Assembly: GCF_050624435.1 (NCBI RefSeq)
Contig: NC_134546.1
Span: 77,727,700-77,791,699, forward strand
Direction: 5' to 3'
Source of the DNA: Tenrec ecaudatus
Taxonomy: Eukaryota > Chordata > Mammalia > Afrosoricida > Tenrecidae
DNA length: 64,000 nucleotides
Below, one piece after another: positions 34,440 through 45,410 of the stretch. The position numbers and the translations under genes are program-made. Positions within the stretch are counted from its first letter, which is position 1. The number at the start of each line of letters is the position of its first letter. A model generated the notes under the pieces. The model made no database searches, was not told the origin of the DNA, and worked only from the letters and a program-made list of their open reading frames with translations.

Positions 34440-34952
34440 AAAAATCATTTTATTGGGGGTTTGTACAGCTCTTATCACAATCCATCCATCTATCCATTGT
34501 GTCAGGCACTTTTGTACATTTGTTTCCCTCATCATTCTAAAAACATTTGTTCTCTACTTGAGCTCTTGGTATCTGCTCATTTTTCCCTCCATCCCTGCTC
34601 ACCCCTCTCCCATGAACCCTTGATAATCTATAAATTATTATTTCTTTGTCATATCTTACACTGTCTGACGTCACCCACATCTCCATTGTCAGTCCCCAGG
34701 GGGGAGGTTATATGTATATCCTTGTAATCTGTTCCCACTTTCTCCCTCACCTTCCCTCCACCCTTCTGGTATCGCCACTCTCACCAATATTCCTGAGGGG
34801 TTCATCTGTCCTGGATTCCCTTTGTTTCCAGTTCCTATCTGTACCAGTGTACACCCTCCAGTCCAGCCAGATTTGTAAGGTAGAATTGGGATCATGATCG
34901 TGTGGGCAGGAAGCATTCAAGAACTAGAGGAAAACTGTATGTTTCATCAAGG
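34440..34952 (-). mobile_element. L1 3' UTR, antisense part of an inverted insertion
   Basis: The L1 3' terminus in reverse (ATCATTTTATTGGGGG near 34,445) runs to CTGTATGTTTCATCA (34,935-34,949). A sense-oriented part of the same 3' UTR then follows. Confidence 0.85.
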
Positions 34953-35315
34953 CCTGAAGATAAACAAGTGGCCATCTAGCTGAGAAACAACAAAACTCAC
35001 ATGGAAGAAGCACACCAGCCTGTCCCGACTCCGTTGCTGATGACAAAGCGGGTGCATCAGCAAATGTAGTGAAGAAAGTGGATGGTTTCTGCCTATCAAA
35101 AGATATACAGTCTGGGGTTCTGTAGGCTGGAAGATAAGCAAGTGGCCCTCTAACTGAGAAACAACAAATCCCACATGGAAAAAGCACACTAGTCTGTGAG
35201 ATACAAGGTATCGAAGGTATCAGGTATTAGGTATCAAAGACCCCCCCAAAAATCATAGAACTGTGAATGAGGGGAGTGTGTTGTGGGGACCCTGGGCCCA
35301 CCTGGGGTAAATTGA
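34953..35315 (+). mobile_element. L1 3' UTR, inverted 5' part, with its internal duplication
   Basis: Sense-strand L1 3' UTR containing both copies of the internal repeat: AAACAAGTGGCCATCTAGC with CACATGGAAGAAGCACACC at 34,961-35,015, and a diverged second copy at about 35,135-35,195. Ends near 35,315. Confidence 0.8.
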
Positions 35316-35526
35316 ACAAATGTGCCATGTAAGAAGTGAAGCACAGCCAGAACAATTTTTAGTGGCAAAGATGGAGACACATTGTTTCACATACTTTGGA
35401 CTTGTTATAAGAAGAAAGACCAGGCCTTAAAAAGGACATCATGCTTGGTAACCTGGAGGGGCAGCAGAAAAGAGGGAGGCCCTCAAGAAGATTGATTAAC
35501 ACCGTGTTTGCAACAATGGTCTCTGA
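35316..35526 (+). mobile_element. RTE 3' region, left half (interrupted)
   Basis: Contains CATACTTTGGACTTGTTAT, AAAGGACATCATGCTTGGTA, AGAGGGAGGCCCTCAAGAAG and TTGCAACAATGG. It matches the RTE 3' region at 48,130-48,300. The sequence is cut at about 35,526 and resumes at 36,028. Confidence 0.75.
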
Positions 35527-36027
35527 GGCAGTTAGTTTATTGTGCCAACCTGACTAATAAACACATGGGGGTTAATTGAAGGGTAGGGGGATACTGTCTC
35601 AGTGAGCCTTGCCTTTCTAGTTCTCAGGTTTCTTGCTTTCTGATGGTCAAACCAGGGTGCAGCTGCCGTAGCCAGTTCCCTGCTTCAGTTGGCAAAACTC
35701 ACTTCTACAAGACATCCCCAAGGAGAAACTGCATGGACTGATGTTGATGCAGCCCTGGGTGCAGGAGCAGCCATGTGGAGACCCCTGCCAGCGCTGAGAT
35801 GCTTACACATTCCCTAATTCGGCTTTCCTCCTGCAGTCAGCGTCATAGTGTGTTTGTTGAGATGGAGGACATTGTACGTTGGTGTCAGACATACGGGTTA
35901 ATGTTGGACTTCTGGGTTTGGGCAGCACTGGGTTGGGAAGTTTTCTTGATGTGCACTTAATCTTTATATAAAACTTTCTCTTATACATGAGTTTCTGTGA
36001 ATTTGTTTCTCTAAAGTACCCAGACTA
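35527..36027 (+). mobile_element. Dispersed element nested in an RTE copy
   Basis: About 500 bp starting CAGTTAGTTTATTGTGCCAA and ending TTTGTTTCTCTAAAGTACCC plus a short tail. It splits an RTE 3' end, so its boundaries are known to within a few bases. A second copy begins the same way at 60,826, and an inverted 3' part opens the window at 72. I do not know its name. The open frame at 35,775-35,960 has no recognisable domain. Confidence 0.65.
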
Positions 36028-36155
36028 AAACAGTCTCAAACACATCTACAACTCTGAGCATGGTGGAGGATGGGGAAGTGTTTCATTCTGCTGTACATTG
36101 GCTGTCTATGAGTTGGACTTGAAGGCACCTAACAAAAACCGCATTCATGGTTTTC
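36028..36155 (+). mobile_element. RTE 3' region, right half
   Basis: Resumes the RTE 3' end with GGAGGATGGGGAAGTGTTTC, ATTGGCTGTCTATGAGTTGG and GGCACCTAACAAAAACC. Compare 48,310-48,395. Confidence 0.7.
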
Positions 36156-36279
36156 CACTATTGGAATAAACCTCCTCAGCAATAGAGCCATGTTTAACCC
36201 CCAAACCCATGTCCATCCATTGAATATTTACCAACACATAGCACTTCTATCTTGGGCTTTCTGGGACTGTCTCTCTTTA

Positions 36280-36370
36280 TGGGATCAGACAGCCTCATAT
36301 TCCTCCCATGAATGTGCTGGTGGGTTTGAAATATTGACCTTGAGGTTAGCAGTCCATTGTTTCATACCAC
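36280..36370 (-). mobile_element. AfroSINE-like head, antisense remnant
   Basis: A reversed tRNA-like head: GGTGGGTTTGAAATATTGAC and GGTTAGCAGTCCATTG are the complements of B-box and anticodon-region words seen in the other SINEs. Confidence 0.5.
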
Positions 36371-36374
36371 ACAT

Positions 36375-37460
36375 CATTAGAGTTTTGAATGATTGCAGAG
36401 CAGTGGATTCTTTACAACACTATTTCGAAGAAAGGTCGAAAGCCTAAAATTTCAGCACAATAAAGTTCTACAATATCATCGTGCTCAGGCAGAAGGGCCA
36501 ATTTAGAGGAGCAGAGCATTGTGTGGCTCTAAAAGGTCCTATTTCTCCACATTGTTGTAGCATGGTCATCAATTCCACTGCAGTGTCAAGACGAGGTGGG
36601 GGTGCATATGCTATCAGCAAACTATTCCTCTGTGTGATACCTCTATTCTAGTTCTGTGTCTTGTCTAATCTCAGAATGGGGAAGGGAAGCAGACAGGTGA
36701 CAATCACTCTCATATGGGGTCATTGAACCCAATCACATTGTGGACTCCCTTCTCAGCAGAACAAATCAGTGGGACACATGTTTGTCCTGGATCATTTACA
36801 CAGTAGATTTAGGGTCTAAGTTCCAAAATGTATTCGGCCTATTGGCTCCTTTTCATTAAGAAGTAGAAGGAGGAGGAGGAGGAGGACAAGAAGAAATTAT
36901 TTAGTAGCGGTTTAAAATGTAAAACTTTAGTACTGTATCTGATACCACACGATAACGTGTAGGCATCTGCTTGTGCAACACCCCTGGATCACTCCAGTAT
37001 CCCTGGACGGTTATATCACTCACTTAGGAAAACATTTATTTATATCATTGCTCGGTCAACTCTTTCACATCAAAAGATCTTCTCCAGTTTTCTTATCACA
37101 GAGAAGCTCAAAGAGCATTTTGGAATAACTTCAAGTCTTCTAGGGTACACCTTCATAATTCTTGAAGACAGAAATGACACCAATCTACTAGAATATCTTA
37201 GCAAACTCTTCTAGAGCAAGAGTTACAGGGCCTGGTGAACTGCATTCTAAGAGCGGATACAGCATGTTTTATCCAGAAGCCAACAAACTTCACTGCATTT
37301 AAAATCTCCTAAAATGCTGTGGTCTTAGACCCTGAACCTGCAATGGGCAGGGTCTATTTCAGGGAGAATGAGGAATGGAATTCCACACTTCTGTTTTATT
37401 GAACTTACTCCTCTACTGTACCCTGAGACCTGGGTCCACCGTATTGAGTCAAGACCTGTT
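36375..37460. other. Unassigned DNA upstream of the IGHV2-like pseudogene
   Basis: A short GGA-repeat (about 36,866-36,890) is the only distinct feature. No gene or repeat was recognised. Confidence 0.35.
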
Positions 37461-37469
37461 TAAATGAGA

Positions 37470-37477
37470 ATGCAAAT
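37470..37477 (+). promoter_or_regulatory. Octamer ATGCAAAT of the IGHV2-like pseudogene
   Basis: A perfect octamer lies 73 bp before the leader ATG at 37,551. Confidence 0.8.
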
Positions 37478-37550
37478 CTCCACAACCACACCCTCTCCCG
37501 GTTTGAAAAGCTGGTTCCAGACCCAGCATCAGTGACTCCTGAGCTCCACC

Positions 37551-37992
37551 ATGGACACTCTCTGTCTCACTCTCCTGCTGTTAACCATGCCTTCCTGTGA
37601 GTGCTCTTACTGTGTGTGTGTGGGATCCTATAGGGACTAAATCCTCCTATTCTCATCTTAACTTCACTTCTTGTGCTTTCTTCACAGGGGTTCTTTCCCA
37701 GGTTACCCTGAAGGAGTCTGGACCTGGGCTCATCAAATCCACACAGACCCTTTCTCTGACCTGCACTGTCTCTGGGTTCTCACTGAGCACTACTGATATG
37801 GGTGTTGGCTGGATCCGTCAGCCTCCAGGGAAGGCACTGGAGTGGCTTGCAAACATATGGTGGGATGATGATAAGTATTACAATCCATCTCTGAAGAGCC
37901 GGCTGACAGTCTCAAAAGACTCTTCCATGAGTCTTCTATGATCACCAACATGGACCCGGTAGACACAGCTACATATTATTGTGCACGAGTAA
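37551..37992 (+). pseudogene. IGHV: IGHV2-like VH pseudogene with a single visible lesion
   Basis: Leader exon 37,551-37,596 (46 nt, MDTLCLTLLL) has a GTGAGT donor. The second part starts at 37,688 after TTCACAG. The V exon from 37,699 is typical IGHV2: [67 protein letters not shown]. In FR3, between the KDSS codons and the TNMDPVDTATYYCAR block, about 7 nt net are missing (roughly 20 nt where 27 are expected), so the frame shifts into TGA. Everything else, including octamer, splice sites and RSS, looks good. It is therefore probably recently dead, or possibly functional on another allele. Confidence 0.93.
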
Positions 37993-38031
37993 CACAGAGG
38001 CACAGGCTCAGGGGCCTGTTTGACAAAAACT
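37993..38031 (+). other. 23-RSS of the IGHV2-like pseudogene
   Basis: Heptamer CACAGAG (37,993-37,999), 23-bp spacer, nonamer ACAAAAACT (38,023-38,031), one base from the consensus nonamer. Confidence 0.9.
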
Positions 38032-38034
38032 CAG

Positions 38035-39255
38035 GATGGTTCTTATGTATTCTCTCATCTGCAGAATAAAAGAGTGTTGTCGTGGAGAAAGCATTTCTTG
38101 CCAGACGCTATGGTTTCCTCTTTGTAATTAGCTGTCTCACAGCCCAGTCTTCCTGTACTTCAACTGCTGAGAAGATCCTTGAGCCCTGTTACTGGTGAAT
38201 ATAAGTGGTAATTTTTTAAAAAATATGCGTAACTATTCAAAATGACAGCTTCATTATAATGTGAATTTGGGTCATCCATGAGATGGAGCCTGTTGTGTGA
38301 TCTAGTATCCCCTAAATACAAGTAACAACATATGACTTTATTTAAACATCATATAACTATGGGGAAGTATCATATAAATAAATATGGGTAAATGACATTT
38401 ATGAAAATTCAAATACATGCTTGATCATCTAAATAGAATTGTTTAAACTATTAATATAAATTACATGAAAATAATAATTATTGCATAGCTATCTTTCCAT
38501 CACTTACCTATCCATCATCTATCTATCTATCTTTCTATTATCTATCTAAGAATTATAGTGACTATAAGGATTATATATAGTGAGTTAGGGTTTGACCTTT
38601 TATGTTTCTGGCCTGCTCAATTATACCAATCACAATGGCATACAAAGGACCATGGACACCAAAGACCACAGCTGTTTCCTTGTACAAAAGAACATCCTGG
38701 TGATAAGGTACACAGGTCCATCATTCTTGCAGAGACACACAGTGAGGTGAGACAAGGTAGTACAGAGACTCAGAATCAGCAGGACCCTGGATTTCAGGAG
38801 GCACTTAGCTAGCTCCAAGCACAGGGAGTGCAGCATCTTTTGGCAGAAAGGTGCATGTTATACATATAAAGTATTCACAGCAATGGAGCTAGAAATTTTT
38901 GTTAGAGATTTGTAAGTGGCCAATCAAGTCCAAGCATCTTACTCTGCATCTCAATAAATGGTGGTTATGTTTTGTGTTTATACTGCACACTAGCAAATGC
39001 AAATAGTAGACAATTTAATCATCTTTGGTGTTTATATTAGAATATTGTTTTGTATCTAAATTTGATTTTGAATAAATAGATCTAAATGATAAAATTGTAA
39101 GTTGTATTAAAGCTCATATTTCTGAGAACCAAGTTTGTAAATGACCTAATATGTCTATGGACATTATTATTGATAGATACTGATTAATTATGAATTTTGA
39201 AAATTCAAAAAAATGGTGGAATGACAAGGCAAACTACATCAGGAATGCAGAACCT
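38035..39255. other. Unassigned AT-rich DNA with a TCTA microsatellite
   Basis: A TCTA run stands at about 38,515-38,550. No VH, repeat or gene was recognised in the rest. Confidence 0.35.
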
Positions 39256-39261
39256 GTTTTT

Positions 39262-39675
39262 TCTTTTTAAAATCACTTTATTGAGGGCTTGTACAACTCA
39301 TCACAATCCATACATACATCCATTCTGTCAAGCACATTTGTACATTTGTTGCCCTCGTCATACTCAAAACATTTTTTTTCTACTTGAGCCCTAGGTGTCA
39401 GCTCCTCGTTTTTCCCCTCCATCCCCACCCCCCTCTCTCATGAACCCTTGATAATTTATAAATTATTATTAATCTACCATGTCTTAAACTGTCCGACGTC
39501 TCCCTTCACCCGCTTTTCTGTTGTCTATCCCTGAGGAACGGGGTTATATGTAGATCTTCGTGATTGGTTCCCCTTTCCCCCCACCTGCCCCTTATCCTCC
39601 TGGTATCACTAATCTCCTTAATGGTCCTGAGGTGTTTATCTGTCCTGGATTCCCTGTGTTTCCAGTTTTGTAGGA
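39262..39675 (-). mobile_element. L1 3'-terminal fragment, antisense
   Basis: L1 3' terminus in reverse (AATCACTTTATTGAGGGCTT near 39,270), 5' truncated at about 39,675 after the GGATTCCCTGTGTTTCCAG block. Confidence 0.85.
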
Positions 39676-39947
39676 GTATAGAACTTAACACTATCTCTGT
39701 GAACTCTTTTTTTGGCAAGCAAATCAACTGTTTCCTAAAATAGTCTAAAGGAAATATTATGTGATGGATAGGACATTGATAATATTCCACATTGGATTTT
39801 ACTTATTTACACATTTTACAACATCATGCACTTAAATTTATACATATGATCCACACAACAAACCTGGAATATAGGCATTATCTGTAAATAGCTAGCTTTT
39901 ATGCATATGAAGTAACTGAAACATAACGGTTTATGTCAGGCACAGGG

Positions 39948-40155
39948 GATTCTGATGTTTCATGGGTAAAGCGATAATCTGTTACCTGAAAGGTGATGGT
40001 TTGGAATGGAGCAGTCGCTCCACAGAAATAAATATGGGCAAACAGGGCACAGTCTGATTCTGGAAATGGTTATAGCCTTGGAAACCCCATGAAGCAGATC
40101 GACTCAATCCTTAGGTTCACTAGGAGTCAGAATAAACTCAGTGTCAGTGGGTTTG
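39948..40155 (+). mobile_element. AfroSINE-like SINE
   Basis: Body with TATAGCCTTGGAAACCCCAT, AAGCAGATCGACTCAATCC, ACTAGGAGTCAGAATAAACT and TGTCAGTGGGTTTGG. The head is decayed but in order. Confidence 0.75.
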
Positions 40156-40409
40156 GACCAGGAACACCTTAGCTCTGCATGTGGCATCTTTGACTTTATT
40201 TTAAACATGTCAATAGGATCTAAGTCTCAAATTTGTCTAATACTGCACATCATTTGATCCTTTGAATGCTAATTCTATTTACTTTGTATATACAACTAAA
40301 ATGAAAGCTTTCACAATTTCAATCTCTGTCTCACTTATCATGAGCTGGACTTTTGGCCCAGGTGTGGAGATTTTGTTTTATTTTGGTGCAGTTATACTTA
40401 ATATTGAAG

Positions 40410-40500
40410 ATTGTAGTAGTTGATCATCATCATTACGGGCTGCAAGTACTCTTCAGCTTCAGTAAGCAAGGTTGTATCATCTGCATATGACAGCTGCTCG
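40410..40500 (-). mobile_element. RTE fragment, antisense
   Basis: Short match containing AGCAAGGTTGTATCATCTGC, a landmark of the RTE coding region in reverse. Confidence 0.5.
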
Positions 40501-40929
40501 TCCTCCAATTGGCTGGAGGAAGATATGTACACTGACAGGCATGTATGTCAGTGGAACATGATTCAGCAGTCAAGTAAATCCATGTACCTGCAAGTAACTA
40601 ATCTTTGATGACAGGCTAAAATACATTAAATGTGAAGAGATTATCTCTTTAACAAATGGTGGTTAAAAAAGCCTTAATATGTGTCTGAAGGAAACTGAAA
40701 GGGATCCATTATTCCACCAGATATAAAAACTTGCTCAAGATTGAACAAAGACTTGAATTTGAGGCCAAATCTAAGAAGATCTTTGGAGAAAAAGTGTCCA
40801 AATGTGGGGATTATAAAACTTGCTATAAATACACTACCACCCAGAACTAAAACACACACACACACACTTACACACACACGACAAATCAGGCAACTGGGAC
40901 TGCCTAAAATTGAATACGTAAGCACATAG

Positions 40930-41070
40930 TAGGCCACAAGCTGTGGATTATGTTTTGGGCTGCTACCTTCAAAGTCAACAGTTCAAACCTAACATGCTCT
41001 GTAAAGATGTACAGCCTTGGGATGATGATATAGGGTCACTGTGAGTATGAGTTGACAGCAGTGAGTTTTT
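40930..41070 (+). mobile_element. AfroSINE-like SINE, short
   Basis: Contains TTTTGGGCTGCTACC, AACAGTTCAAACCTAAC, TACAGCCTTGGGATGATG and GGGTCACTGTGAGTATGAGT. Preceded by a CA-repeat at 40,851-40,880. Confidence 0.65.
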
Positions 41071-41109
41071 GTTTTATTTTTTGTTTGTTTTTTAATTTAT
41101 CACATATGA

Positions 41110-41518
41110 TAACAAAAGTTGTTGTTAGGTGCCATCGAGTCCATTACAACCCATAGGATCTTTACAAACAACAAAATAAAATACTGCACAATCCTGTGTC
41201 ATCCTCAGAATTGTTTCCATGTCAGAGCCTGTTGATTGATGTAGCCACTGTGTCAATCCATCTCATTGAGGGCCTTCTTCTTTTTGATGCGCTTTCACTT
41301 TACCAAACATGATGTCCTTCCCAGGGACTGGTCTCTCTTGACAATGTGTCCAAAGCATGCAAGACGAAATCTTGTCATCCATGCCTCTAAGGAGCACTCT
41401 CACAGTGTTTCTTCCAACACAGATCAGTTTGTCCTTTTAGCAGTCCAAGGTACTTTAAATATTCTTCTTCAGCACTACAACTCAAATGCATTAATTCTTC
41501 TTGGTCTTCCTTATTTAA

Positions 41519-41557
<39 letters not shown>

Positions 41558-41765
41558 ATATATATATACACACACACACAACTTTCATATATATATATAA
41601 AATCTCCTTGGCTTTGATCAGAGCCCTCAAATGCACCAGGAGAGGAACCACTGTCTTCCACATCCTCAGGGGTGAGAACTTGAGAAGCACAGTCCTGAAG
41701 TGACCACTGTTCCACGATGCTATGGGGCTAATGGTTCCAACTATTTCAGTCATTGAACCTTTTCA
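41110..41765 (-). mobile_element. RTE/BovB-type LINE fragment, antisense, with an internal microsatellite
   Basis: Landmarks in order: TGTTGTTAGGTGCCATCGAG, AACCCATAGGATC, TTTACCAAACATGATGTCC, TTGACAATGTGTCCAAAGC, CTAAGGAGCACTCTC, TTCTTGGTCTTCC. At 41,519-41,600 a TCTA/TA/CA microsatellite interrupts the element. Confidence 0.8.
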
Positions 41766-41769
41766 GAAC

Positions 41770-43015
41770 CTGGGTTTTCTGATGGGTCACGCTGAGTCTG
41801 ATCGAAATGCTAGTCCATGATTGAAACAAATGGCTGTCTGAATTCAAACATACCAAACGTAATTAGTGAAAATGCCATGAGACCCCTCACCATCTTCCTT
41901 CAGTACCTTCTTTCATTTCAGCTCTATAGCGTTCAGATTGTGTTTGATCAATGTGAAAGGAAGATGTGCCTTCAGGGTCAAAGCTTCTAGCAAAAGTATA
42001 AAGATTTAGTGTGGGCTGAGGTCAAGTACTAAAGCCCCATAGAATCGAGAGTGTCTCCATATTTAAAGGTTAGGTATATTAAAATTTAGGATTTCACTGT
42101 AAGAGTTCACTGAAGATGACTTTGGGATATAGGGAGAAATGGAGGAGCATGGGAACACCACTAAATGACCCACTTGCTTGAGAAATAAACCAACTTACGA
42201 CTTACCTGGCACATATCATTGGCAGCACACCACTCAAGACTCAACCTTATGTAGCTGTGAGCAGGTATTTGCAGGTGAAGATAAAACAGGCCACAGGGTA
42301 AGGCCACACCTATATTTTGGGGTGATGAACTGAGAGAGGGTGCTTCATGTTTCAGCGCCAGCATACTTGGTACCTACTATGTTCTCACCAGCCTGCATAC
42401 TCCACATGTTGTTTCTTCTGTGGAAATCGGAGATGGTAGTGGATATTCATGATCGTATACATATTAGGATAATTGCAGAAGCATGTGGGATGGTAAAGGC
42501 AAGATTTCTCTAAGAATGTATGGTTTCCACTTAAACAGCGAGATCCCCCCACCCCCAATCTGAATAGTCTTTACCAAAAGATAGCTGAGAATAAATCGTC
42601 TCTGGTCTCTTGAGCAGAAGATAGGACAGAAATTTGAATCAAAAGTACCTAGGTAGATGCATATAATTAGTCACCTGTGCCATAACAGACAATGGGATGT
42701 ATCCCTAGTGTGAGTTCAGAATGAAAACCCTAGGACACCTGGAGAAAATGTAGTTGAGCAGAACTCTCTGGACCGATGGGTCCTGGGAATATAGAGGCAT
42801 TTTGTAAACCTGTAATGAATGACTTTATTATTGAATGAGTGATGGCAGGTGGCATCAGAGTTAATATTGGGATAAGGCTTGAAAGAAGCAGAAGTCCTTT
42901 CTTCAGAGTCTCAAAGTGTATCCATGGAGCTTAGACACTTTCTACCTTGCATTCCTATTCTGGGCACAGGTTCGTGCACCCACAGAGCTCACTGCATGAC
43001 TTAATGTAGACCTTG
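41770..43015. other. Unassigned
   Basis: No gene or repeat family was recognised. Upstream parts of the clan II relic at 43.0 kb might lie in 42,900-43,015 but do not align convincingly. Confidence 0.3.
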
Positions 43016-43019
43016 ATGC

Positions 43020-43190
43020 CCAGTCATCAACCTTCATTGGGCAGAAGACTTTCCATCTCTATCTACAGATCCAGAAACCAGTTCCTCCTGCTATTAAGCT
43101 CTGTGTCCTTTGGGACTATGGCCCTGTTTTAGTCTTTTAAGACACACAGGAAGGGGAAGATGAGACTTCAGAAAAACAGGTCCCCTGACA
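43020..43190 (+). pseudogene. IGHV: Clan II (IGHV4-like) FR3-RSS relic
   Basis: FR3 words of an IGHV4-like gene appear in order: CAACCTTCATTGGGCAG (CDR2 end, NPSLKS region), TTTCCATCTCTATC, CCAGAAACCAGTTCCTCCTG (the SKNQFSL block) and TTAAGCTCTGTG (the LSSV block). The second Cys and CDR3 start are unrecognisable. A possible RSS heptamer CACAGGA stands at 43,145-43,151, with no convincing nonamer at 22-23 bp. FR1, leader and octamer were not found. Confidence 0.55.
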
Positions 43191-43199
43191 GTATTTTTG

Positions 43200-44830
43200 G
43201 GAGGGAGCTAGTCTTCAGGGTGCACTGAAGATTCAAGAATCACAGGAACTACCTGTTAAGGATGTTCAGCGAGAGTGTGGGGAAGGGTTCCTTAAATTAT
43301 TCTCTTCCAGTTTCTTGCACAGGAAATAACTTTCCCATTGCTTTCCCTTTGCTCTTCTTCTATGTTCTTCTTCTTTTGTTGGGTAGCTCTTGTTAGTATC
43401 CATATTTCATGTTCTCTATTACATGCCCAACACATACACACAAATACACATTTTACCTAAACAAACTCAGATCCCACAATGTACAAGTCTACCCAGAATT
43501 TATGTGAAGTTCCTATTATTTCATCTTACAAAGTGTCTCAGTATGCTTTCTTTACATTCATGAGTGGTCTACAAGATACCCATTGTGGAAATTCACTCTG
43601 TTGCAATTAGTATTGAACATACTTGAGAAATCATGTATTCTTTACACTTGTACCATCTTAATATTTCACACTAAGTCTCCATTTTAATTAGAACTCTAAT
43701 ATTAACTATTCCCCATTGATAAATAACTATATGTAATAACTACAAATGTGAAGTAACGAGAATGTGTTTTTCTGCAGTCTATCAATATTTTGAACTTATC
43801 TAGGGACCAAAAAATACAAAATATATCCCACAACACCCCAAAGTGCCATGACTTTGAAGGAATTATCAATGGAAATTATCATGGCATCCACACATGGGCG
43901 ATATTTATGAGTGCCACCTTTCACAGCTGGTTGCCACATGAGTGTCTCCTTCTCAGCTTCCTTCGTTGACTCTGTGCATAAAATCTGGAGCGTGAGCCCG
44001 CTCACATGATTCTATGTCTTTCCATTTTTGCACTGCTGATAATTTTCATTTTATCAGTTCTTTATATCTCTGGTTGTTGATGCTAGCTGTTTCACTGATT
44101 TTGGAGATATGAAAGGCATTGCTTTCCCTTTGTTTTTCTTCTTTTAGGTAGCTTTTGTTAGTATTTATATTTCTGTGATTGATTGGGACTAGTTCTCTTA
44201 GTAGCACACTCATCTTAGTCTCATGCCGGTGTCTTTCATAAAGAAGGTTCTACCAAAACAGTGGTGTCCTAACATGTACAGGACTCATTAATTAGGCAGA
44301 GATTTCTGCTTAGAGGTTTTGATGATGTTTTTGGTTTGCAAATGGGTACACTTAACAGATGTTTTAAAAGTAAACATACTGATTACTTGGGTTAAATGTA
44401 TATACATATACATGTTTTTTTTCTTCTAGCAACATATTCTATAGCATATTATGGGCAGACCTAAGATAATTCCATATAGAAATCTTACATCATCTACCGT
44501 TTAGCACACTGATCTTGTCCCTTCTGACTTTTTGTGTTGATAAAATTCAAAGAACTTTGAACAGGATTACAATGTATGTCCCTTGAGCATTACACAGCAC
44601 AGTTTTAACACTTCAGTGCATTGTACTATAAAATAGAGTTGATAAAATCACCTCCACACACATTTTTCTGCTTACATTTAAATTAAATTTCTGGGTTCAC
44701 GCAGTTTAACATGCTAGAGTCACATAATAAATCCTTTGTTTCAGTCTGTTTTTATTGTGTCCTACCCAACTCCCATAGCGCACTCATACTTGCCTTCCAA
44801 GTACATACAACTCCTCACATTGCTATAAGG
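43200..44830. other. Unassigned AT-rich DNA
   Basis: Two similar words (GGTAGCT followed by TGTTAGTAT) occur near 43,385 and 44,150, each after CTTTCCCTTTG, suggesting an old local repeat. No gene was seen. Confidence 0.3.
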
Positions 44831-44838
44831 AGGGGGCT

Positions 44839-44846
44839 ATGCAAAT
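44839..44846 (+). promoter_or_regulatory. Octamer ATGCAAAT of the 45.0 kb VH gene
   Basis: A perfect octamer stands 115 bp before the leader ATG at 44,962, which is typical IGHV3 spacing. Confidence 0.85.
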
Positions 44847-44961
44847 AGAACCTCTCCATCTGCTGAATAAAAGCAGCTCAGCCCCAATGCTGCAACCGTG
44901 GGAGAGGAACCCCAGCCACGCAATTCCCAGGTGTCCCAATTCAGTTACTATAGCAGTCACC

Positions 44962-45410
44962 ATGGACTCTGTACTGAGCTGGTTTTTTCTTGTTGGGATT
45001 TTAACAGGTCAGTTTATGGAAAGCAAGTGTGTGTGAATGGGCAAGTGTGAGAATCATACGGTGTGCATGATGGTTTTCTTGATCAGGCTCTCTGTTTTTG
45101 CAGGTGTCCGATGTGATGTGCAGCTAGTGGAATCTGGGGGCGACTTGAGGGAGCCTGAAGGGTCTCTGAGACTCTCCTGTGCAGCTTCTGGATTCACCTT
45201 CAGTGACTATGGCATGAGCTGGATCCACCAGGCTCCAGGGAAAGTCCTGGAGTGGGTCTCATACATCAGACCTAATGGTGATATCACATACTACGCAGAT
45301 TCAGTAAAGGAGCGGTTCACCATCTCCAGAGACAATGCCAAAAATATGCTGCATCTTCAAATGAATAGCCTGAAAATTGAGGACACTGCTGTGTATTACT
45401 GTGTGAGAGA
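44962..45410 (+). CDS. IGHV: IGHV3-like VH gene, open frame, atypical RSS
   Basis: Exon 1 (44,962-45,007, 46 nt; [14 protein letters not shown]) ends at a GTCAGT donor. Exon 2 starts at 45,104 after TTTTGCAG and completes the signal peptide (GVRC). The V region starts [16 protein letters not shown] at 45,115 and is open through both Cys codons: [38 protein letters not shown]. Unusual residues: His at the conserved FR2 Arg (Kabat 38, codon 45,226), Val at Kabat 44 (45,244) and Glu at Kabat 65. The promoter octamer is perfect. The RSS, however, has a 12-bp spacer. The gene is an ORF whose ability to join D is doubtful. Confidence 0.92.

Noticed and set aside
38997..39004. Octamer ATGCAAAT
   Set aside because: No leader or V exon follows within a kilobase; an 8-bp word in AT-rich DNA can occur by chance.
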